This document shows positions 1-14,700 of a stretch of 64,000 bases of DNA, in pieces (position 1 is the stretch's first letter; every line of letters begins with the position of its first letter). A program made the position numbers and the translations under genes. The stretch is taken from NCBI GenBank assembly GCA_036852015.1, contig JAANDG010000444.1, positions 59,393 through 123,392 on the forward strand, written 5' to 3'. Below the pieces are notes generated by a model. The model was not told where the DNA came from and made no database searches. It saw only the letters and a list, made by a program, of their open reading frames with translations. This DNA comes from Pelodera strongyloides (taxonomy: Eukaryota; Nematoda; Chromadorea; Rhabditida; Rhabditidae).

Positions 1-3000
1 TGATTCACCGCCTTCTTATGGACCCGTCTATTGATCTCTTTGGCGTCTTCCCACCACCGGAAACGTTTTCTAATACTGAAGACGCATTCTATTTGGTTTA
101 CAATTTACTATGTGCCAAAAGCATGTTTTTCGAGGTTTGCTTTTGCATCTTTTGCAACTATTTCTTCTTTGTTCGGAAAATAATGCATTTCGACCCATGC
201 TATGAACTTCACAATTTATTTGAGGAATGTTGTGAAACTGGAATCAGTTCAGATTATTTTGGAAGCGGATGAGTCGTTGTGTGGCGAATTATGGAGTTCT
301 ATCTGTCAGCAGGCTGATCACTCTACTATTGATCCAAACGTCGCTGTTTCATCAGGTGAAAATAGAAAACATATGGTTATGGGCCTTTGCGAGACTATCT
401 TTTGTATGTTGGCACTAGATTTCATCAGTTCAGTGCCTACGACTATCGTTTTCAGTTCTTATGCGACTAATTTCCGAGTGGACTGTATGCTTATTACCCG
501 TTGAAATGGATCCGAATGTTTCTGTGGAACAGGTATTTGATTCAGTTACTTATCTGGCTCAGAATGAAATGTTGCTGTTAACTGAATGTTAGTTAACTTA
601 CTTAAATTTGTACGCGAAATTGTGCAGTTAACCGAATAGTTACCTTGGTATCAAGTCTCTTATTGGCAGGGCTTGAAGCTTGTGAAATTAATGAGCCCCG
701 TTCCTGTTTTCCTGTGGCGCAGTGCCGAAGCCGCTGTCTTTCGTCTCGTACCCCGGGCAAACTCATGAGAGTAGATTGGTAACCAACAATTTTAGTTTCG
801 GAGGAAACTACCAGGCCATGACTTGAGTCTAATATGAGTCTAAACTAAATTACCTTTAGGAACGCACCATGTCGACTCCGTATCGAATTCGCACTCCTCT
901 CGAGCTGTTCCGTTCTGACTCACCCTTGCTTAGCCGAATGGAAATATGTTTGTTTTCGTTTGTCTTTGTCTTGAAATTACGTAAAGTGTAAAAAGGCAAT
1001 GTTAGACCCTCGCCCATCGAATAACGGCATTGGGACTATTAATCTGAAAGACACGGTACTGCCAGCCCCAGCCATAGCGTTTTGCTGATTTTCGGCCCTA
1101 AGGTTGTGATTCACGTTTTCCTAGACCAGATCGCGAAATTACTACCAATGTTTGAATGTATTCTATTCTACTGTGGTGACGATTCTATTCATCGAATCCC
1201 AATGATTTCCCACAATCGTGTAAGATATACGTTCATTGGCGGTTGAGAAACGCTTGTTACCATGATATTCCGTGTGTATTATGTTCAATTTTAGACTCAT
1301 CAAGCTCGAACCAAATGTTCAGCAGATTTAATACAAATTCACTTCGCCCGAAGCATATCAATATGATATCGCAATTCGTCTACTCTCTTGGTTCTACGAA
1401 TCAATTCCCATCCGTTCACAGGTACTTACACATATTTGTTTCGTTCCTTGTTCTGCTTTTGACGATTAGTGTTGTTGTGCTGTGCCATTTCTAATGCTGT
1501 AAAACTGCCTCGCCCATCGAATGCAGTGGTTGAAGAATAATTCTTTCGTCATTTATAACTTACGTCTGATAGCAAAAAGGGACGCGGTCACCTTTTTGGC
1601 CCTTATGTATACATTGTGTTTTTATTATCTTCATAATTTATCACGCATAGTGTTAGGAAAATGTTTTGCAAGAAACGCGGCAACAACGAGTAAAATGATG
1701 ACGAAAAATTGTTGTCCTCGAACCAATACGCACCGTAACCCTAGTAATTGTCCAGCATATGGCCTTGCTGATAATGTCGCGACGAACGTTATTCCACTAA
1801 TTAATCGGTCGAATACCTCGCGGGCATTATAACATTTGGTTTTCTATGGCTAACTGTGGACCTTGGATCGGGCGCAACTTTTTTGATCAATGAATTTCTC
1901 GCTGAATGAAAACAGCGTTTTTCGTCGGATTTTTTCCAACACTATGTTTTTCATACTGTGCAGTTAATAAAAACACAAAGTATACATAAAGGTCAAGACG
2001 GTGACCGTGTCCCTTTTGGCGTATTCATTTCGTCGCATGGTTTAATAAAGGGGTATACCGTAGAGGGGACAGTAAGCCGGATTGTCAATAATGAAATATT
2101 TGCTTTCCAGAACCATAATCTTACGTTATCTGTGCAAGCAGTTCCATATTTTCTGCCTCGTGAATGTGGCAGATGCTGAATTAAAGGCTACAAAGGTAAG
2201 AAGAGTAGAATTTGAACTTTTTTAATTTGTGTGTAAGTAGTCAATTTTCGATATGATGTCGTTTGCGAAACGAATTATCAGTAACCAGTCGGCTACAGCC
2301 GCCTGAGGCGTCTTTCCAATATTCGCTGATAGTCGCAATGTTTCACTTGGCTATATCTATAAGTAGGAGCAACCCTTTCTCGCAAGAATAGTTTCCTGGG
2401 GATAGAGCTTAGTGTTGGTACGCTCTTTTTCGGGCGTTGACTATATTCCTCCTAAATTGCCTGTAAATCGTTGGATTCTATTACGTCGAAAAAATCCAAA
2501 TCCTAGATCCTAAGCGGCATAAGCGCGTGGCTGATACGCCGCAATTTTTCGCTAGGCTATATAAGTTCGGAGCAACAATTTATCGGCAAAGAAGTGTCCA
2601 GTCCGTTACTTTTCCTTTTTTTAAACTTATACCAACATCAAACATGGGGATAGAACTTAGTTTTGGTATGCCCATAGCCCATTTTAGGACGTTGACTATA
2701 TTCCTCTTAAATTGACTGTAAATCGTTGCTCTTAACGTCGAAAGGCATAAGCGCGTGACTTGTACGTTGCAATCCGCTGAGCTATATAAGTTATGAGCAA
2801 CCATTTCTCTGAAAGGAGTCTCCAGTCTCTCATTTTTCCTTTTGAAACCCATACCAATATTAAAGGGACAGGCCCATCAAAGTAAACCTATATTTATGAT
2901 ACGTCCATAGTGACTATCAAGCATTTTTATTACAATATATACAAACTAAATTTCACCATTATTCGCCATTGAAAACTTTTTTCCGATGCGCTCTGCTCAA

Positions 3001-6000
3001 ATGTATACCGTAGAGCCGCAAATAACCTTGTCGTCAATGCAAATTTATCGTGAAATTATAATGCGATTAAAATTAGCATATATAGCTTTGAAATCTGCAG
3101 TTGTATGGTATACATTTGAGCAGAGCGCATTGGAAAAAAAGTTGTCTAGGGCGAATAATGGTGAAATTTAGTTTGTATATATTGTAATAAAAATGCTTGA
3201 TAGTCATTATGAACGTATCGTAAATATAGGTTTATTTTGATGGGCCTGTCCCTTTAAACATGTGATAGGACTTAGTTTTAATGGTGACTGTATTTCTGCT
3301 AAATTGTCTGCATCTTACTGGACTCTATATCGTCGAAAAAATTCCAAAAACTAAAAAAAAGCATAAACGGGTGGCTAATACTTCGCAATGTTTTGCTGGG
3401 CTATATTAGTTAGAAGCAACCTTTTCTCTAAAAAGGGTTTTCAGTCACTTGTTTTTACTTTTAAAACCTATAGTCCTATACCAAATTTTATCGTGGAGAA
3501 GAGAGTACTTGAATGGAAAGTTTGGGTTTTATCCGGTTTTAAAACTACGAAAAGAGGCCTATATTTGAATCTGATTCTATAAAAAGTGAACAATATCCTG
3601 CCCTGTGCTGTGTTTATGATCAAATCCGGCATCTTTAATACCCAAACTGGCATTTCTTTAATTTCATTAGCTTTCCAATTTTTTAGCAGCATGGCAAGCT
3701 ACTCTAAAATATGCCCAGTTTTTTTCGGAAGTTGCAGAGCCTAACACCTGGACCTGGCATTGTGATGTAGTTAACAAATTACTGTCAAAAAATGGAAGAC
3801 ATTAACAGAAATACCAGTTTAGGTATTAAAGATGCCGGATTTGATCATAAACACAGGGCAGGATATTGTTCACTTTTTATAGAATCAGATTCAAATATTG
3901 GCCTCTTTTCGTAGTTTTAAAACGGGATGAAACCCAAACTTTCCATTCATGTACTCTCTTTTCCACGATAAAATTTTGTCCTTTTTTCACATGGCCTAAT
4001 TTACTAGTAAAAGGCTCATTGTCATCCAAAAAAGTGTTCCCCTCTTTTTGTGGCTCCTGACTACGGTATCTAGCTGTGGATCTTCATTTCCTAATAAGTC
4101 ATCCTATTTTGCATATTACAAAACAGTTTTCGCTGACTTGGCCGCACACCTCGCCCATTCGTCGCCAGACTCTAGCTTGGTTCTATCGAGGGGTTCAACC
4201 TCTTATCGTCTCTAACATCTACATCCCACCCGCAAGCTCATGCGCTCCGGGATACGTGGTTGATATCTGTCACTGCCTACGCAACAGCGATAACTCAATA
4301 GTGCTGGGAGATTTCAATGCCCACGACGCTTCCTGGTACTCCAGCAACTCAGACACCCGTGGCACCGTTATCGCTGACGCCATCGATGCACACGACTTTG
4401 CAGCTGTGAATCGAGATTGTCCAACACACATACCCTCCAACGGCCGCCCAACGTCTCCGGACATTACCATCTGCGCTCTTGAACTCCTCCCTCAAGTCAA
4501 CTGGAAGATCATTACCTCTGGTAGCTGCGACCACCTCCCCATCATCACCGAGCTCGTCGGCACCAAGTACATCCGAACACACCGCAACCAGACCTTCGCT
4601 GACTTTGGCAAGACTGACTGGATACGCTTCAAGAGACTGGTGGAAAGTGGAAGACAAACTCGAGGCCTACCCTATTCCTAGCTTACCCGCCCCACAAGCT
4701 GAGCCCTTCTTACGGAAGATCCTGCAATCTGCAGCCGCCAGCTGTATACCTCGCGGTCGAGTACACAAAAGGGTATCGGCGCTCTCACCGGAGATTCTCG
4801 ATTGGATGGCCCAACGCGACGCTCTCAGAGAAGACGACCCCTCCTCTCCGGACATCGCCTCGCTCAACATCAAGATCCGAAGGGCAACCAACAAAAACAA
4901 ACGTGACACATGGAGACAGTTCATGGAGGAGTTTGACGCAAAGCGTGACGCCAACAAGCTATGGAAGACCATCAAAATGCTCAACGACAAGGGCAGACCT
5001 CCACCAAACTGCGCGGTCGAATTTGGCAACAATATGGTCACCGAGTCCAACAACATCGCCAACTGCCTCAACAGAGGTTTCACTCGACCCGTTGAATACT
5101 CCACGGACAAGGGCAACAGAAAAATACGCAGGTACACTCAAGAATTGTTCACTCAAGACTCGAAGACTTCACAACATCAGAAGTCGGAACGGCCATCAGG
5201 AGATCCAAGAAATCCCGTGTCATCGGCCCTGACGGACTCGCGCCCGTCATGCTCCATCATCTGGGCAAACGAGGCATAGCCGCAGTCACCCACATAATCA
5301 ACGACTCCCTCAGAAGTTGCAGGATTCCGATGATATGGAAATCCTCCATCATCCTCCCCCTTCTGAAGCCAGGCAAAGAAGCATCGAACGGCTCGGCATA
5401 CCGTCCAATCTCCCTGCTATCACCCATAGCCAAAATAATGGAACGTCTCCTCCTGGAAGTCATAAGACCACACATGCAACCAGCGGCACACCAACACGGT
5501 TTCACCTTCGGTAGATCGACCACGACTGCGCTTCACACTCTTTCCGAGGACATCGCAGAAGGTTTTAACCAGAAGAAACCAGCTAGTCGCACCGTCATCA
5601 TGGCCATTGACATGAAGGCTTTCGACAGCCTGGACATACACAAGCTCACAGACCTGGTGCTCAAGACCGACACCCCCGACCACGCCAAGAAGTGGCTGGC
5701 CAACTATCTCAGAGGCAGAACAGCACGGACCACCTTCAGAGAAGCCACCTCCAAAGCTGGACAAATCCGAAGCGGGGTACCACAGGGTAGCGCTCTATCG
5801 CCTACCCTCTTCAACTTATACCTGAAGGACCTCCCGGACCACCAACACAAGGTCAAGGTCATATCCTATGCCGACGACATAACCGTATGGGCCTCTGAAC
5901 CCACCATCTCGGCGGCGGCTGACCACCTCCGAGCTGCCCTTCCAGCAAATGAAGACTTCCTGAAGACGCGCGCGCAAACTCTCCATCTCCCCTGCCAAAA

Positions 6001-9000
6001 GAGTACAGGACTACCCTCAACAAAACCGTTGGAAACGTCTTGGTCCCTACGGTCAACACTGCTAAGATACTGGGCGTCACGTACGACACGATGTTCACAT
6101 TCAGTCAACATGACAGAGGCGTCGCCGCTCGCATCACCCAACGCAACAATGTGCTCAAGGCCTTAGCAGGAAGCACATGGGATAACCAGAAGGAAACACT
6201 TCGCCTCACCTACAAGGCTATATCCCGAGCAGTGTATGCCTATGCAGCCCCAGCCTGGTCCAGCTTCGTCTCAGCTTCGAATGCAGCCCTCAGAACCATC
6301 ACAGGGAACCACAAAATGGCAGATATCGATCACCTCCACTCAGAGGCAAAGATAATGCAAGTCCGCAGCCATCTGGACATGCTCTCCGCTCAATTCCTCG
6401 CTCGCTCCTCTGATCCGAGCCACGCCTGTCACGGTCTCCTGCAGAAGCCCCTTCCGCCTCGCAACATGAAAGCGAGCACTCGCATGGCCCACAAGAACAC
6501 GGTCATGGCAGCTATCGCAGGAGCCTCCGACCCAAACTGCGCAAAGGCAGTCGCCGGCACAGTCCACCCCATAGCAGTCGCCGAGGAAAAACGAAAAATC
6601 CTGGGCGGGGGGGGGGGGGGTGAGACCGCCACCAGATATCCACAAAGAAGAAGTAGACGTTCCGCGAAACGTCAGATGCACCCTCAGCCAACTCCGCTCC
6701 GGTCACAGCAGATTCACGAACCACTACCTCCATCGTTTTGACGACAGCGTTCCGGATTCCTGCCCAGATTGTGGAAACAGCCCCCACGACGTCCACCACC
6801 TCTTTACATGCCCCGCCCACCCCACGACGCTGATTCCAACCAACCTATGGAATAAGCCGCGGGAAGTGGCAACATTTTTAGGCCTCTTATAGCCCATCTC
6901 GCGAGGATGATCAACCACGGGCTGCCTCCGGCAACACAACAACAAGATTCAAGATGCCGGGCATGCAAATCCGAATTTACATATTCAGTCGCTTATTTAT
7001 GTACATGTCTAGTTTCGTGTTTGTTTTGCGCGGTTTGACTGCATACATATTCGCTTGAAGAATACTTCTTACTTCAGTTGTCACCTTCTTGGGCAGTCTT
7101 CTTAAAATGTAATACTACCCCATTCTTCATTATTAACCCCAGGGGTAGCCATGTTCACCTCCTTTTAACATGAATAGCCCAAATGCTGATGGCGTGTTAA
7201 TAACTTAAAAAAGTGACTGGGGTAGTATTCTGAACCTATCAAAGCGGGGGGGGGGGTGGTGGTAGTATTTAAAGCGACTATGTAGACACTCAAAATGCGC
7301 AAAACAAACGCGAAACTAGAGTTTCCACACCAGACGTGAATTTAAATATGCTGCTGAATACGAAAATGCGAATATTCGAATTTGCATGCGAATATGTCTC
7401 TGAATAATGCTATTTGGCGATATCTGCATGTATATTTGAAAAAATTTCCATTGCCCCCGACGATGTATGGCATCGTCTCAAGTAACGCATTTACTATGGA
7501 AAGGGTGAACTTTGTACCTTTGTAGTTTATTTTCTGTTAACTGGGAATCTTTGGACAACTTTTGTTGTTGTTTCCTTAATGGGGAACATACACTCTATCA
7601 ACACAGCTTAAACTGAATATGTATGCCCTTTTTGAAGTTAAGCTGTATTAATAGAATGTGTGTTCCTCATTGAGGAAACAACAACAAAGATTGTTAAAAA
7701 AAGAAAGTGGTTTAAAAGAAAGTGGTTTTCAAAGTTCATCTTTTCCATAGTAAACGCGTTTACTGACACCCTGGCTTACCCGGCAGTTCTGATGGAGCAA
7801 ATTTCAACTTTGCATGCGGATATCGGCAAATAGCAAGATTCAATATGCAGGGCATGCAAATTCGAATTTACATATTCAGTCGCCTACTTAAATTCATGTC
7901 TGGTGTGGAAACTCCAGTTTCGCAGTTGTTTTGCACATTTTGAGTGCCTACATATTCCCTTTAACTTCAAAAAGGACCTACATATTCCCTTTAAAAAGGG
8001 TAGTAAACACTACAATCGGTGGGGTAGGAATGTTAAAGATTACCTAGGGGTGATACATAGGTACCCCAAAGCAAAAATACCACCCCAGTTTTAGAAAATT
8101 ACTACCCCATTTAGAAGTTTACTACCCCATAGCCAGGGATAGTGAACTACCACTGGGGTACTGATCTCCCTATTTCCTTTGTTAGCGCGATAGCGCTAAC
8201 ATAGTTTGGGTTACATCAGAGAGCCCTTTTTTCCAGTTTCCACCCCGAATTTGTTCCTAGACGAAAAAATGGAATTCTTTCGCTCTAGTTAGTTAAAAGA
8301 GCATATTTTATATTATCTGCGAAAATTTCAGATAAAAATATGAACTTTAACCAAATCTATGGCCAAATAAGTAAAATTTGCAAATCATGCGGAAGAAAAT
8401 GTCTGTTTGTGTCTCTGCCCGCCGCCCTAGGGGGCGGGGCTAACAGGGCGCGCCGCTGAAACACAATCTTACAACGTTTCAGGGTACATTTCTTCAGGGC
8501 AAAAGTAATTATTGTTAATAAATCTTATGATTATATTTTTTATTATTAATTATTGCTGATTTTCGAAAACTACATTCAAATGAAAATCAGTATGATTAGA
8601 ATAAAAAAATCAACAATGCTCTAAAATTCAATAAAAAATCACGATGGTCGCCTGATGAAAAGTGGTCAAAGAACATATGGAATTTCTGCAAAACCAAACC
8701 ATAATTTTAAGAAACTCCAGTCGAAAACTAATAGTATAACTAAAAATTCTATTTGGCATATGGGTGGATATTTCCGGTGAAGGGGAGTGAGGCGCGATTG
8801 AAGCACATTACATTACTGATTAATTAGCGCGAGTATTTTATTCTAATGATACTGATTTTTATGGGAATGTAGTTTTCAAAATCCGGCTGCAGCACCGCTT
8901 TAAACGATCAATCCCATTTCAAAACACACCAATTTTTCCGGTAAACGGGACACTTGAAGAATACTTCCCCATGGTAGTTGACTACCCAAAATGGGAATAT

Positions 9001-11754
9001 GACTCCCCACAACAAAGGGGTAGTTTACTTCTCATCGTAGAACACTACCCCAGAATAGGGAGATCAGCATCAGTACCCCAGTGGTGGTTCACCACCCCTA
9101 CCTATGCCTATGGGGTAGTATAGAAAACATCTAAATGGGGTAGTAAGTTTCTAAAACTGGGGTGGTATTTTTGCTTTGGGGGTATCATGCGACACGTTTA
9201 CTTTAGAAAAAGGGAACTTTGTTATTCATTTTCTTTTAACTGGGGAACTTTTGACAACTTTTGTTGTTGTTTCCTTAAAAGGTCAGGCCCATTTCAAATG
9301 ACCCCAAGTTTTTATGATTCCATCTGATTCTCCATCTCAAATATAGTAGGATACAATATTTTTATAATTTTCTAGCGCACAATTCACGCAGTATTCATCA
9401 ACATATCATTGCCAGTCATACCCAACTATCCATCGCAGTTGTCACGCCCCTTCGCGCTAATTCGCCAATATGCTCTATTGAGCGTGGCAATTGCGATATT
9501 GCCCAATTAGTGCGAAGGGGCGTGACAACTGCGATAGATAGTTGGGTATGACTGCCCACGGTAAATTGCCGAATGGTGTGTGAATTTTGCGCTTGAAAGT
9601 TGGAAAAATATTGCATCCTACTATATCTGACATGAAGAATCAGATGGAATCATCAAAAATAGAGGTCGTTTGAAATGGGCCTGACCCTTTGATGGGGAAC
9701 ACGCTTTCTATTAATAAAATAAAGCTTAGCTTCAAAAAGTACCTGCAAATCTTCTTTCAGGATTTTTCCTTTGGGGTATCATGCTTCATAAACACAAAAA
9801 TTATGGGGCAGCATTTTACCATATCAGCGTTCACTAACGATGTGTAGCTTGTTTTTAAAGGAAGGCAGTCACTTCAAAATCAACTTTTTTATTCGATTTT
9901 TATTAGATGGAAGCAGATTTATAAAACAATATGCAACCCATAAAAATCCACATAAAATGGAACTCAGGGAGAGAAATCAATGAGAATGAGTTTTGATAAA
10001 TGACCGACGCCGGTGCATATATGCAATTGCCAGGGGTACTTGGAGAGTGAACAGCCTGCAGTGTTACACCTGGCGCGTGGTTTATCACTGCAGGGTATTT
10101 ATTATGAAACTCTATAAGGGCAATTATAAACTACGGTATATAAGTAAAAGTCATAAACAGGGATTTCTCTCCCTGAGTTCGTTTTGCCGTACTTTGGCGC
10201 TGGAATCGTCGTTTTCTTCACATACTTGAACAATTAATGAAAAGCGAATAAAAAATACGAATTTGTAGTGACTGCGATCCTTTAAGAACTGTGAACCCTA
10301 CAACGGCCTACCAAAAAAAAATTGTAACAAAAAGAGGGGAACACTTTTTTGGCTGGGCCTGACAATGAGCCTTTTACTAGTAAGTTTGTAAATTAGGCCA
10401 TGTGAAAAGAGAACAAAATTTTATCGTGGAAAAGAGTACTTGAATGGAAAGTTTGGGTTTCATCCTGTTTTAAAACTACGAAAAGAGTCCAATATTTGAA
10501 CCTGATTCCATGAACAATATCCTGCCCTGTGTTTATGATCAAATCCGGCATCTTTAATACCTAAACTGGCATTTCTTTTAATGACTTCCATTTTTTGATA
10601 GTAATTTGTTAACTACATCACAATGAAAGGTCTAGGTGTTAGGCTCTGCAACTTCCGAAAAAAATGGGCAAATTTTAGAGTAGCTTGCCAGGCTGCTAAA
10701 AAATCGGAAAGCTAATGAAATAAAAGAAATGCCAGTTTGGGTATTAAAGATGCCGGATTTGATCATAAACACAGGGCAGGATATTGTTCATGGAATCAGG
10801 TTCAAATATTGGACTCTTTTCGTAGTTTTAAAACAGGATGAAACCCAAACTTTCCATTCAAGTACTCTTTTCCACGATAAAATTTTGGGGTAGTGTTCTA
10901 CCCCTTTGTTATGGGGAGTCATATTCCCATTTTGGGTAGTCAGTATTCTTCAAGTTTACCGGAAAATTGGTGTGTTTTGAAATGCGATTGATCGTTTAAA
11001 GGGTCAAGCCCACCGTTTTGAACCTATATTTGTTATTTGTTCATAATTTTTGTAAAGGTTGTTTATTATAAAATATACACACTGTGGTTGAACTGGCTTT
11101 ACCACCACGAAGCTGTTCACGTACGTTTTCCTTACAGAGTATACAGTAGGAAAAGCAATTGCACCCTTGTTTCCTTATTGTGGGTGTCCCGGGGGTAGCC
11201 GACTGTATAGCCAGACTCATAAGGGACAGACAAAAGAGCGACGTGCCCCCGGGACACGCACAATAAAGAAATAAAAGGGTGCAATTGCTTTTCCATACTG
11301 TATACTCTGTAAGGAAAACTTACGTGAAAAGCTTCGTGGTGGTAAAGCCAGTTCAAACACAGTGTGCGTATTTTATAATAAACACCCTTTACAAAAATTA
11401 TGAGCAAATAATAAATATAGGTTCAAAACGGTGGGCTTGACCCTTTAAAGCGGTGCTACATCCGGGTTTTGAAAACTACATTCCCACGAAACCAACCAAT
11501 CAGTAATGTGCTTCAATCGTGCCTCACTCTTCACCGGAAATAACCACCCATGTGCCAAATAGAATTATTAGTTATACTATTAGTTTTAGACACTCATGTG
11601 CACAAACAAGCTTATTGTTTGGTTTTGCAGAAATTCCATATGTTTTTTGACCCCCTTTCATCAGGCGACTATCGTGATTTTTGATTTACAGTATTGGTGA
11701 TTTTTTATTCCATTCATACTGATTTTCATTTGAGTGTAGTTTTCGAAAATCAGC

Positions 11755-11788
<34 letters not shown>

Positions 11789-14700
11789 GGGTGTGGGTGG
11801 CGGTAGTGTAGTGGTTAGCATACTGGACCGGTAATCCAGAGGTCGTGGGTTCGACCCCCACTCGTCCAATACCCCAATTTTTCGTTCATGCAATCAAACT
11901 AAACTTTGGCCTGACCAGCCTTGAGAGGTCTTGCCTTCATTTAATCAATTCTTTCCGGTTATGCACACCTAGCTGGTATTGTGGTTTATAACCCCCCAGG
12001 CAGTTGTGGTGCTATGCGCCCACTGTGTGTTGCAGGCGAGCCGTATAAGTCGCTAGCAAGAACGAAATTTGGGTGTGGGTGGCGGTAGTGTAGTGGTTAG
12101 CATACTGGACCGGTAATCCAGAGGTCGTGGGTTCGACCCCCACTCGTCCAATACCCCAATTTTTCGTTCATGCAATCAAACTAAACTTTGGCCTGTCCAG
12201 CCTTGAGAGGTCTTGCCTTCATTTAATCAATATTAGCTATTAAACTGGACTAATAATGGAATAATAATAATAATTAATAATAATAATAATAATAATTAGT
12301 AACAATAATTACTTTTGCCCTGCAGAAATATACCCTGAAAAGGTGTAAGATTGTGTTTCAGCGGCGCTCACTGTTAGCCCCGCCTCCTAGGGGTGGACAA
12401 ACAGACATTTCTTCCGCATGATTTTCAATTTTTACTTATTTGTCCATAAATTTGGTTAAAGTTCATATTTTTATCAGAAATTTTCGCAGTTAATATAAAA
12501 TATGCTCTTTTAACTAACTAGAGCGAAAGAATTCCATTTTTTCGTCTAGGAACAAATTCAGGGTGGAAACTGGAAAAAGGGCTTTCTGATGTAACCCAAA
12601 CTTAGCACTATCGCGCTAACAAAGGATATCCAACATGGGATAGAACTTAGTTTTAGTATGCCCCTTACATGACTGTTGACTATATTCCCATCTCCGCAAA
12701 CCATTACAACTTACATGTAATTTGGTAAAACATATTGTTATCAATACCAGCCATTTCCGGATAGGCTTTAGACCATTTCCGGAACCAATTTTAATATATG
12801 AAACATCGCGCTGTTAGCCCCCTGTTACGCATCAAAATTATACACCGATTCCTGCTAAATTGTTTGCAACTTGTTGGACTATAAAATCGAAAAAATTCCA
12901 AGAACTAAGAAAAGGCATAAACGCGTGGCTTATACGCCGCATTGTTTTGCTGGCTATATAAGTTAGAAGCAACCTTTCATCGAAGGGTTTTCGGTCGGTT
13001 GTTTTTACTTTTAAAACCTATTCCAATATCCAACATAGCATAGAACTTAGTTTTAGTACGCCATTACATGACTGTTGACTATATTCCTCATGTCTGCAGC
13101 TTGTTGAACTCTATAGCGTTGAAAAAAATCAATATCCTAAAAACGGCATAAGGGCGTGGCTGATGCACCGCAATCTTTCACTGGGCTATATAAGTTGGGA
13201 GTAACCGTTTCAAGACAAAGTAGTTTCCAACCTATACGAATGTTAGACATGGGGGTCGAACATAGTTTTAGTATGCCCATTTATATAACTGGGGTCTGCA
13301 AATTGTTGGACTCTATAAAGCATAAAAATTCCAAATCTCACACATGTTCTCCTTAACTGTGTTAAAATAAAGAATGTCGTAGAACATTACAGGTGATACA
13401 GTGTATTAGCCATACGAACGCAAAAACTACATACGAAATTAAAAAATTCCGTTGGATGTCCGACCGAAAAATCGTTCAAGGCTGGACGCTCGTTTCATGG
13501 AAAATGAGGGAAATGTAAAGTGTAAAGAGAATTCCATTACTCGTTGCTAATTACTCATTGCTTTGCTGCAAAATATGTCGACTAAATCTTTGTAAATGAG
13601 TAAATGAAACATAGGCTACGAAGTGATTTCAAAAAGTATTTCCTAAAAAAGGTGTCGGGGAATGTAATTTGGGCGTTCTTTGAGTTGTGTGTCTTCTTTG
13701 AACTCTTGTGTCCCGAACGATACACCACACACATTTTGTATATGCAGCCTTTTTCGGCCTTTTGTGAGAGGGGCGCTCAGGATGTGAGATGGCTCAGTGC
13801 ATGGGAACATGAAATACTGAACCAATCCTACTTCCTGAGCGTAACGCACATCATCCAAACGTACAATCAAACAAAGCTCCGAACTTTATATAATAAGATT
13901 TTGTTGAACTATTTCTTTAGTTTCTATTTTTTTGAATCCTCCTTTTCTTGCTGTGCTTTGCACTTGTAATGGTTTTGCATACTTTTTTTTACTCCATTGT
14001 CGTATAAAATATACTTTAGATAGATCATTTTTTGTATTTGATTTAAAAACACATTTTATTTCAGTTTCTTTCCTTATTGTATACTGTGGTTGATTTTAGG
14101 TAGAAATTATACGTCATAGGATTAATACGTGTTATTTTAGGCAGCCATCCATGCTCAACCACCATTCTCTACCGCGCTCTACCAGTTTTTGTACAAGAAC
14201 ATCGACATGTGCCCGAGTGTTAAACCATTAAAAGACCTGATTGGTACGAATCACACAGCTCGCATTTCTATTTGGTTATCTGAAACAAGGTTGTGTTAGT
14301 TAAGTTCTTTTTTCGGATTCTGCACTATCGTGGTTAATGACTAACAAGTTGAGCTTTAGATATCTGGCTTTGTTTTGTCCGACCCTGGCGCTATGAGGAT
14401 CCCACGTCCAGCAGTGCGGCAGTCGAGCGGAGCATTGTGCCCTACGTCCAGTTTATTCACAATCATCACAAATTCTATGATATTCTTCTGGGAAAGATTC
14501 TACGTAGGTAGGTATCATTGTTTGATATATATGAGATGATCTTGTAATTGTGCTTATGCCATTTGTGCATGGCTTTTCTACATAAGCTTGGCACCTAACC
14601 ATATTGTATTTGATGTCCAATATTGGTATTCGAGCCCTAAAAGCGCCGAAACGAAAGTGTCATTTGATTTTTTTCAGACTGTGCGACTTCGACCTCGGAG

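Larger units (their letters stand above)
8175..12627. mobile_element. Long-TIR DNA element with nested insertions
   Basis: The left end CTTTGTTAGCGCGATAG at 8,175 and the right end ATCGCGCTAACAAAGG at 12,627 are inverted copies. The arms can be followed inward for several hundred bases (left to about 9,050, right from about 10,890), including ATGCGGAAGAAAATGTCTG opposite CAGACATTTCTTCCGCAT. Later insertions interrupt the body and right arm: MITEs at 9,278, 9,856 and 10,998, a foldback element at 10,345 and SINE copies at 11,797 and 12,070. No transposase was found. It splits the 240-bp array together with the material to its left. Confidence 0.75.
1422..14140 (+). other. 12.7-kb SMPD4 intron (or introns) filled with mobile elements
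   Basis: This stretch separates the exon ending at 1421 from the exon starting at 14141. It holds the two halves of a roughly 240-bp tandem array, several MITEs, a jockey-like LINE, a long-TIR element and two SINE copies, described separately. In 1422-2280 and 13350-14140 I see no recognisable gene. Open frames there, such as 13604-13969, do not match the protein and are not clearly bounded by splice sites. Confidence 0.75.

Noticed and set aside
4270..5156. Minus-strand frames opposite the jockey-like LINE
   Set aside because: Antisense shadows of the GC-rich endonuclease and reverse transcriptase frames, which have the motifs.
11804..12145. Two threonine-like tRNA genes
   Set aside because: Weak acceptor pairing, C at position 33, and the shared non-tRNA body show tRNA-headed SINEs.
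13604..13969. 121-codon plus-strand frame in the SMPD4 intron
   Set aside because: Hydrophobic and Phe/Tyr-rich without family match, not bounded by splice sites in the phase SMPD4 needs; possibly hides a small exon but not supported.
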